Assembly: GCA_002179805.1 (NCBI GenBank) | Contig: NAVB01000009.1 | Span: 1 to 64,000, forward strand | Direction: 5' to 3' | DNA length: 64,000 nucleotides | Source of the DNA: Acanthamoeba lenticulata | Taxonomy: Eukaryota > Discosea > Longamoebia > Acanthamoebidae | Shown here: positions 57,479-64,000 of the stretch, piece by piece | Layout: every line of letters begins with the position of its first letter | How positions within the stretch are numbered: the first letter of the stretch is position 1 | Notes under the pieces: generated by a model | Database searches by the model: none | Seen by the model: the letters and a program-made list of their open reading frames with translations, nothing else | What the model was told of the DNA's origin: nothing | Made by a program: the position numbers and the translations under genes

Positions 57479-59598
57479 TTAATAGGAGAGGTCGATGGGC
57501 GAGGAGGGCGAGCCGATCTGCGAGTTGGCCTTCTTGAAGTCCTCCTCGAAGCGCCGCTTGATCTCCGGCACCTTCTCGGCCACGAATTTCCTGCACGCCC
57601 GCTGCGCGTTGAGTTGCTCTTCCTTCGAAGAAAAAAACAACGAAGAGACGACAAAGCTTGACATGGGAGGCGGGAGTGGTTACTTGATGCGACCAGCCAG
57701 CTCCTTGGCGGGCCAGCGCGGCGAGTAGGGGTACCCTCCGTAGACGATTTGCAGCGGCTGCGAGTTGCCCCTGCGCACGCAATCAACGTATCAGTGCCAT
57801 GATGAGTGACACAGAGACGTCAGGCCCACGCACTTGTGGTGCTCCATGGACGAGATGAGGATCTCGGGTTGCTCTCCCGGGAAGGTCTCGCCCAGCGTGA
57901 CTGTATCATCCAAGCCGCGTCAAGTCAGTCCACAATGGGTGGTGTCGGTGCCGTTGGCAAGCGTACTGGTGATGGTAAACACGATGTCCTCGCTGTAGAG
58001 GAAGCACCCGCTTCGGTTCTTGTTGTCCAGCTCGAGGGGGCTGAGAAAGGCAAAAATATTCAAAAAAAAAACAGTGAGTAAATTGTTTTTGTAATTTGAT
58101 TTTTTTTTTAAAAAAATGAAGAATAATTAAGAAAGAAAAAAAAACAATCGAGGGAGCGACGAACTTGCCCAGGGCATCGACAAGCTCGAGGAAGAGGGTG
58201 CGACGATGGCACCACTGTCCAAACTTCTCCTCGAGCACGTCCATCACGGCCGGCATGAACATGATCAGGCACATCTCTCCGGACCATTGTGGCAGCTGTT
58301 GTTGTTGGCCACAAATCCCATAAGTATTGCATGAGGCTCCTACGTGCTCGTTGTCAAGCGAAGGAGGGAGAAGGTAAGGAATGGGGATCAGCAGGATGTG
58401 GTTACGCACCGGAACTTTGCCGAGAGAGCGCTCCCAGTCAGGCGGGAGTAAGAGTTTCACGTCGGGCGCCGTGGCTTGGCCCAGCCTGCAGCCGAACGCA
58501 GGTAAGGAATGAAGATTAAGCCGAGTATAACCTTCGGATGAAGGAGGAGGCGACAAGGAACCGGAAAGTGACGATAATGAAGATAGAGTCATGGAGTGAA
58601 AGTTGCGATTCGGCAACTCTTCGCTTGACCTCGTCGGTCACGGAGACCGGGATGAAGCAGTGAACTTCGTCTTGCCGTACCAGGAACTCCACACGCTGGA
58701 GAGAGAGAGAGAGAGAAAGAGTCACGCAAGAGGAACCATTGAAACGACTACGAGGAAAGGAGGAGAGCGCCACATACGGGGATTTCTTCGATGGTGCTGA
58801 TCTCAAACTGGAGGCGCTCGTCCGGAACGCTCTTGACCAGCGCCAGCTGCCTTTCCTGTAGTCAGGAGCACATGAAGCGTAAGACTTGAGGCGAGTATAA
58901 ACGACGGGAGGGCATGACGTGCTTTGTACAACGCCAAGAGCTCAAGCACGCACTCAAGCAAGCACGTTCGGCTTTCGGTGGGTCTGTGGGCGTAATGTGC
59001 ACAACCAACCGTGAGGCAGGGCCGCCGCAGAGAGAGATCTAAGGTGGGAACGAACCGCCAGTTTGCTATGGATTTGAGTGTGGAAAGTCGGAAGGAGGCC
59101 TCTTCGCCTGGCGGGAAGATGAAATCAGGCGGCACCTCTGGTCGTGCAGCATCGAGCACGACTCCCCCTGCATTACGATTTAACGAGGCTACCCAACGAA
59201 GTGTCACACGGGAGAGGGCACGTACAGGTGAGGAACGCTTGGCCACCCACGAGGGGCAACTGCAACATGAAGCGATCTGGCGCGTAGGGGAAAGGCACCG
59301 CTTGATGGTTAACCATAAAGCTGTAGGGACTGGCCAGTAGAGCGGCGATGTTCTCCTGGATAGCCAGCGCAGGCGGCACCACAGGCTGCTGGGTGGGGGA
59401 TGGTGCTGCCACCACCTCCATGGCGTCTGTTTCTGGCGTTGTTGTGGCCCCTGCGGCCACAACCTTTTGCTTTTTCTTTTTCTCCTTCTTGGTGTCCTCC
59501 TTCTTCTCCTTCGACTTCTTTGTTTTCTTTTTCTCCTTTTTGTCCTTCACCTTGGCTTCTGCCGTCCTCCCTTCTGCCGTGTTCTTGGTGACCTCCAC
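57479..59598 (-). CDS. BABAM2: BRE / BABAM2 homologue (BRISC and BRCA1-A complex subunit)
   Basis: The exons line up with human BRE along its length: ASPYSFMVNHQAVPF and DRFMLQLPL near the start, PPDFIFPPGEEASFRLSTLK (UEV-like part), VEFLVRQDEVHCFIPVSVTD, APDVKLLLPPDWERSLGKVP, IMFMPAVMDVLEEKFGQW, SEDIVFTIT, LGETFPGEQPEILISSMEHH and YPYSPRWPAKELAGRIK, ending FKKANSQIGSPSS. BRE is the scaffold that links the K63-specific deubiquitinase BRCC36 to its partners in BRISC and BRCA1-A. Its two UEV-like domains lack the ubiquitin-conjugating Cys. The N-terminal 45 residues are extremely Lys-rich (KVKDKKEKKKTKKSKEKKED) and are not in the animal protein; they may be a nuclear or nucleic-acid-binding signal. 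Seven or more introns. Confidence 0.8.
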
Positions 59599-59684
59599 TT
59601 TCGATCCAGCACCGGCAGGTTGGTTAAATAGATTAAGTATTTTCTGTTTTATTTTTTCTAGTTTTAATTTCAGGCTTGTGCGTT

Positions 59685-60785
59685 TTACACTTGAACAATG
59701 TCATCATCGACGGCGTAAAGCTCAGAGGAAACGGCGTTGTTGTTGAAGATATCAGTGGACGTAGGGGTGATCGAGTTGCTGGAATCGCTGAGTGTCGGTG
59801 GCACAACGCCGCGGCGCAGCGTGGCCAGAGTGCTGGCAAGCTTGGTATGTTGCGTCTCGCTGGCCCACTTCTTAAACTTCTTCTCCTTCTTATCGCGCCA
59901 GCGCTTGACACGCTTCTTCTCGAACGCCATTTCCTTGAGAATGCCCTTCTTGCGTCGTGCCGCTTCGATCTCGAGAAGGTCGTTGTCGAGAGGCGTCGTG
60001 CCAGTGAGGAACTCACAGAAGCAGTTGCACAGTCTGTTGTGGCGCGGCATGATGCAGTTGATGACGCGGTCCGTAGGTCCAAAGGCGACAAGCGCGTAGA
60101 TACAACAGGCCCATACGAAGCAGAAACCAGTGAGGGTGTAGATGACAATCTTGAAGGAGTTGGGCAGACCATGTGACTCAGCCACAAGGAGGTTGATGCC
60201 GATGGAGAAGAGGACCACGGAGAACCGGCAGCCCCACTGACAGAGAGGCATGAACGCGCGGTGCCAAGGCTCATAGGTGTGTGCCGAGGTGGTCTTGGCC
60301 ATGTGGAGAGTTACCACTGACAGGAAGACGTTGACCACGAAGCTCCAAAGCATAAGGAAGACAGACCAATTCAGGACGGGCGAGAAACTGGTGATGCCGG
60401 GATCGTTCTTGAGGTAGTCTGACAGGATGAAGCCCTCAAAACCGAGCAAGAGAGTGGAGAAGTTGAAGTAGGAGTTGTACTGCTCGGCTGCCTCAGTGCC
60501 TTGGCCGTTCCACTTCTCCAGCGCGGCCGCTCGCGCTCGGACCAGCCACTCCTCGGTCATTAAAGTATCCTTGAACTGACCGCAGCAGGTGTCTGGAATA
60601 TCTCCTGGGTCTGGATCGTTTTCCAGCTCATACTCAACTTCGGCCTGCTCGCTCCTGTTGAGCTTATTCATCTCCTCATCCTCTTTGTCGTCTTCTCCCC
60701 TGTTCCATTTGGCCACTTTATCCAGGGCACTCTTTCTTCGATCCGAGGCCGTACGTGATGGTTTCGGCGACTGAGATGAGGACAT
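59685..60785 (-). CDS. Four-TM protein, unrecognised family
   Basis: A single uninterrupted frame of 366 residues from MSSSQSPKPS. A charged cytosolic N-terminus (ALDKVAKWNRGEDDKEDEEM) is followed by a short Cys pair (DTCCGQFKDTLM), a weakly hydrophobic NFSTLLLGFEGFILSDYL, then helices SVFLMLWSFVVNVFLSVV, GCRFSVVLFSIGINLLVA and FKIVIYTLTGFCFVWACCIY. The C-terminal tail is very basic (KKRVKRWRDKKEKKFKKWAS) and then Ser/Thr-rich. It is the only clearly intronless protein gene of this size in the window. It resembles small amoebal membrane proteins of unknown role; I cannot name a family. A late-integrated retrocopy or a simple lack of introns are equally possible. Confidence 0.8.
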   Translation of the reverse strand: MSSSQSPKPSRTASDRRKSALDKVAKWNRGEDDKEDEEMNKLNRSEQAEVEYELENDPDPGDIPDTCCGQFKDTLMTEEWLVRARAAALEKWNGQGTEAAEQYNSYFNFSTLLLGFEGFILSDYLKNDPGITSFSPVLNWSVFLMLWSFVVNVFLSVVTLHMAKTTSAHTYEPWHRAFMPLCQWGCRFSVVLFSIGINLLVAESHGLPNSFKIVIYTLTGFCFVWACCIYALVAFGPTDRVINCIMPRHNRLCNCFCEFLTGTTPLDNDLLEIEAARRKKGILKEMAFEKKRVKRWRDKKEKKFKKWASETQHTKLASTLATLRRGVVPPTLSDSSNSITPTSTDIFNNNAVSSELYAVDDDIVQV

Positions 60786-61111
60786 TCTGATCCCCTTCTT
60801 CTGGAATAAGCTGTCCCACACCCATGAGTTTATACAACTTGGCTTGTTCAGGAAAGCGAAGGTGTACCTTTTGTGTTTGTACAAACAGCTGAGGAAGTTA
60901 GTGTGATCCTCCCTGCAGCTCTCTTTCTTGTATGTTCTTCTCTTCTGCGCCCGCAGCGCTTCCCGCCTTGCGTGTTTCAGTGGTGCGCTTTCCTTTCTGG
61001 TGCACTGTGTGTCGACTTCTCTTTTTCTGGACCATGCTTTGCAGTTCGGTTTCGTTCTGTTTTTGACTCTAATGTGGACCGCGCTTACAGACGTCTGTGA
61101 AAGCTGCACAT

Positions 61112-62741
61112 TCACTCTTCCGCCGCCGGGCCAGCGATGAGGAAGTGCCGGACGACGTCGATCTGCTCCGTGTTGAGCAAGGCGGGAGCGTGACCCACAC
61201 CGGCAAACTCGTGCACGCGCATTGGGAACCGCGCCCTCTTGATCATCTCGTCTGCAACCGTCTTGGGGAGGATGTCCGACTCGGCGCTGAAAGGTTCAAA
61301 GAGCCGAAAGTGGTTAAATGAAATGGACACCCGGGTGAGCGCGGTGGAAAAGGGGAGAGAGAACTACCCGCGCAAAAGCAAGAGCGAATCACACTTGACA
61401 TGGTCCCACGCCTTCCACAGGTCGATGTCCTTGAACTGAGAGGGGTCCAGCGGGATGGACGCTGCGATGGCTGGATCGTAGTGCAGTTCGTACTGGTACT
61501 CGCCGCCTAGTCCCCAGTCTGTTCAGTATCGTAACCTCATTGCCCCCTCCACCACAAGTAGAGAAAAAAACAAACGTAAAGGCCCGTACCGCCCATGACG
61601 GGACGGACGTAGTACTTGCTGAGCTTCTCCCACTCCTCTTCGGTGGTACACCCGAACGGTTGGGCGATCTTCTTGATGTAGGCGACCACCTCGTCCATCG
61701 AGCTGCATGCGTGAACGAGACGGAAAATGATTAGTCGGTCGTGAGAGCGTTGGTCCAGGCATGCGAGTCGGCATACGTACCGGAACTTGATGTCCTTGCC
61801 CACATACTGGCCGAGCCGGTGCAACCCCTGGGCGGGCACAAAGGCACCGATGTCGTTGATGATGAACTTGCCGATCTCGACTGGGTGCACGTCTATTCAG
61901 GGCCACGGCCTTGGGTGAGAAACCAGACACGGTCGCGGCGAATTGGGCAGGTGCGAAGTGCGTACCCGGCGTGTCGTGCTGAGACGCCAGCAGCATGCCA
62001 ATCAACCCTCCTGTCATTGCCCTCAGCCGAACCGCAACAACAACGCATGGCGCGGCAGGAAGGAGGATGGGGGTGAGCAACGGGAAGAAGAGGGAAGAGA
62101 AGAGAGGGGGGGGGGAGAGGCAAGTGCAGACGGACGAACCCATCGAGGTGCCGATCCAATCGACCTTGGTGACGCCCAGGTGGTGCACGAGCGTCCGGAT
62201 ATCGTGGATGTACTGCGGGAACGAGTAGTTGGTCGTCGGCACCCGCTCTAAGCAAGTTGAGGAGAGGCGAGCAGAATCAGTGTTGGAAGTTCCTTCATGG
62301 ACGGCGAGTGCGAGATCATACCGCTGTTCCAGCGGCCGGGCATGTCCACCGCCACAACACGGAACCCGTCCTTAACCTGCAACGAAGAGCTTTGAGGAAA
62401 GCGTTTAAACGCTTGGCGAAGAGTGGAGCGGGAACAAGTACCAGCGCCGTGGCCACGTCGTCAAAGTCGCTGCAGTAAGGCAACAAAGAATCGTGTGAAT
62501 ATAAACTGTACTATATGAAGTCGCAAAGAGTCCAGTACCGAGAATTGCGCGTGAGACCGTGGACGGCCACAACGACAGGCGCAGGTTCGGACCCAGGGGT
62601 TGCTTGAGGCTGCCAATCGCGATAGGCGAGCCGGTGGTCGCCCACAGGCGTGGCAACGGCATCAGTGGGACCTTCTAGCAAATGAAGCGTATGACATTGC
62701 ACCCACTTGTCTTCCACCACGACCTCACCCTTACTCGCCAT
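61112..62741 (-). CDS. Alpha/beta hydrolase
   Basis: About eight exons. The protein begins MASKGEVVVEDKWVQCHTLH. The oxyanion His-Gly is in VVVAVHGLTRNSRYW. The nucleophile elbow is VDWIGTSMGS (G-x-S-x-G). The frame continues GLIGMLLASQHDTPGTHFAP, EIGKFIINDIGAFVPAQGLH, and MDEVVAYIKKIAQPFGCT as part of the cap. The acid lies in the RGAESDILP region and the catalytic His in FAGVGHAPALL near the end. So the Ser-Asp-His set is complete and the enzyme should be active. Chain order and the INDIGAF block resemble bacterial alpha/beta hydrolases of the MhpC type. Substrate unknown. No signal peptide. The 5S rRNA gene lies 190 bp upstream in the same direction. Confidence 0.85.
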
Positions 62742-62933
62742 CTTCGCTGTTCTGTCCTGGGCAATAAAAACAGTCCACCGTTGAGCTGGGCAAATTAATC
62801 TGAAAAAATGGAGAAAATGAAGCCCACGAAAAGAAAACGATGTTCTGCAATTAAACGATACGAAAGGACACAAGAGGGACGAATGATGGATGAAGAAGCA
62901 AGGAGGGCAAGGAGGGCAAGGCAGGGCCAAGAG

Positions 62934-63052
62934 AGGATACGACACGGTGGATTCCCGGGTGGTCGCCCACCCCAGTACTAACACCGCCTGGCGCAGCTTA
63001 ACTTCGCCGTTCGGATGGGAAGCGGTGCTTTCTGCGCAGTATGGCCGTATCC
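62934..63052 (-). rRNA. 5S ribosomal RNA
   Basis: 119 nt on the minus strand. The conserved 5S block CCATCCGAACGGCGAAGTTA is present with AGTACTGGGGTGGGCGACCA downstream (loop E and helix IV region). The ends pair as GGATACG / CGTATCC. From memory it agrees closely with Acanthamoeba 5S rRNA; this was not checked by search. It is a single copy here, away from the large rDNA. The next T-rich stretch downstream is about 100 nt away, which is unusual for a Pol III terminator. Confidence 0.93.
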
Positions 63053-63222
63053 AACAACAAACGTGTCCAGCTTCCGTGCGGTAACGCAGATCAACACGGA
63101 CGCCAGCTCGACCGAGGAAGAAAAGCGATCGATGATATATCCAATTAGGGCTTTATCTACATTACGGTTCTTTCTGCTGGGTGAGCTTTGGGTGGCCGAT
63201 CGTGTTTGTGGGTGGCTTCGCC

Positions 63223-64000
63223 TTACAAGTTGCGCGGCGGCGTGGGATTGTTCGTGTAGGCTTGCGGGTAGGATGGCCGAAGATAAAAGGACGTAGAAGA
63301 GTGAGGTGGTGGTGGAGTGTAAGGGAAAGAGGGCAGATAAGAAGAGAGATGAGATTGGTCGTAGGGGAACGCCATCTGAGGTCCTACGGCGTAGTGCTGT
63401 GGAAAGGCATGACTGGATGGCGGCGACTGCATTGGTACAACATGGTCAGGAAGAGCGTAGTAACCCGTCCAAGGTGCGGTGGGCAAGGCGTCTAGAGTAG
63501 AAGTCCACGACGGAGCAGCAACTGCTTGTGGTGGCAGTGGTGAGGGAGGTAGTTCTAGTTGCCGGGGCTCCTCAGCTGGTTGGCTTTGTGGTGGGGATGA
63601 GGAGGAAAGCTTCGCAAGTGCATCTTCCGAGTAGTAGAAGTCGTTGTAGTACATCGTGCTGTTCTGTCGAGACCCAAGCCTCCTGCAACTTGCACTGTAA
63701 GGTGGTTGTCGTGTTGCCCACCTCGCAAAGAACAAGGGATGTACCGAGACTTGAGCCCACCAAACACCTCACTCAGCAGCTTTCCAAACACTGCCTGTGT
63801 AGTTGGTTCTATCTTGTTCTGGGCGCACCTGACGAGTTGACCAATGTCAAGGCGAGGGCTGAGGTGCTTAAGAAGAGGGGGGGGGGGTGAACACACCAAG
63901 CCAGGTAGTGGTCGTGAGTCTCCTTGCGAGCCAGGCTCTTTCCTTCTTGCACCACAAACGTTCGTCTAATCCTGCAGCCAACAAGTACTGTAAACGAAGA
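63223..64000 (-). CDS. RFX-family DNA-binding protein, 5' end outside the window
   Basis: Partial gene read right to left from the window edge. One exon gives FVVQEGKSLARKETHDHYLA, the next CAQNKIEPTTQAVFGKLLSE and VFGGLKSR, and the third starts RLGSRQNSTMYYNDFYYSED. In order these match the RFX winged-helix domain: the EGV-(x)n-YxHYLxFC helix, the (D/E)PxxAASFGKLI helix, the F-x-x-L-x-(S/T)RRLG(T/S)R link, then the wing. The usual RGxSKYHYYG wing is changed to RQNSTMYYNDF. The rest is a Pro/Ser/Tyr-rich tail (YPQAYTNNPTPPRNL). The frame stops at 63223, but GTAAGG overlaps that stop and may be a splice donor, so more exons could follow. RFX factors bind X-box DNA. Introns lie near 63835-63900 and 63680-63750. 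Confidence 0.7.

Noticed and set aside
1..64000. CRISPR array, phage, virus or bacterial operon content
   Set aside because: No repeat-spacer pattern, no capsid, integrase or terminase frames, and introns and Pol III genes throughout.

Overview
The window looks like nuclear DNA from a free-living amoebozoan, most probably Acanthamoeba or a close relative. It has GC-rich exons cut by many short introns (about 50-120 nt) with T-rich 3' ends and donors such as GTGCGT and GTACGT. It also carries eukaryotic tRNA genes, a 5S rRNA gene that agrees with the Acanthamoeba type as I remember it (not checked by search), and families typical of these amoebae: hybrid histidine kinases, ankyrin-SAM-kinase proteins, Ser/Thr-rich surface receptors and an RFX factor. 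All protein calls come from reading spliced frames by eye. Outer gene limits are usually well supported; individual splice sites are less certain.

Layout. 0-5.3 kb: a HAD-like protein (-), then a bacterial-type SIR2-like domain followed by a T4 Rnl1-type RNA ligase (+). The two are probably joined by splicing into one gene. 5.3-7.1 kb: gene-poor DNA with a 74-nt hairpin-bearing repeat in two copies and exon-like pieces with good splice signals. 7.1-11.4 kb: two tandem single-pass surface receptor genes (-) with nearly identical 3' halves. 11.5-21.2 kb (-): a DHHC palmitoyltransferase, an F-box protein, a TatD nuclease, a tRNA-Arg and a large FUSC/ArAE-type membrane protein. 21.2-23.3 kb: tRNA-Glu, a second identical tRNA-Arg, a tiny three-exon Kish/TMEM167 gene (+) and AMMECR1 (-).

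23.9-35.5 kb: an ankyrin-SAM-tyrosine-kinase-like gene (+) whose 3' end overlaps a truncated copy of a giant Ser/Thr kinase-AAA-GAF-histidine-kinase gene (-). 35.8-45.3 kb: a TMEM144-like transporter, a DUF1295 enzyme, a small mitochondrial-type protein, an RGG protein with a DUF4145-like tail, and an ankyrin/coiled-coil protein. 45.8-54.3 kb: the full-length kinase paralogue (+), inverted relative to the first. 54.3-62.7 kb: an MIT-like protein, a small tentative gene, a zinc-domain/METTL21-type methyltransferase, a BRE/BABAM2 homologue, an intronless four-TM protein and an alpha/beta hydrolase. 62.9-64 kb: 5S rRNA and the 3' part of an RFX-family gene that runs off the window.

The best candidates for something undescribed are the SIR2-RNA ligase gene, the inverted pair of giant signalling genes (patchwork identity, a decayed histidine-kinase core, one copy cut off inside its ATPase domain), the receptor pair, and the repeat-bearing possible spliced RNA at 5.7-6.8 kb.
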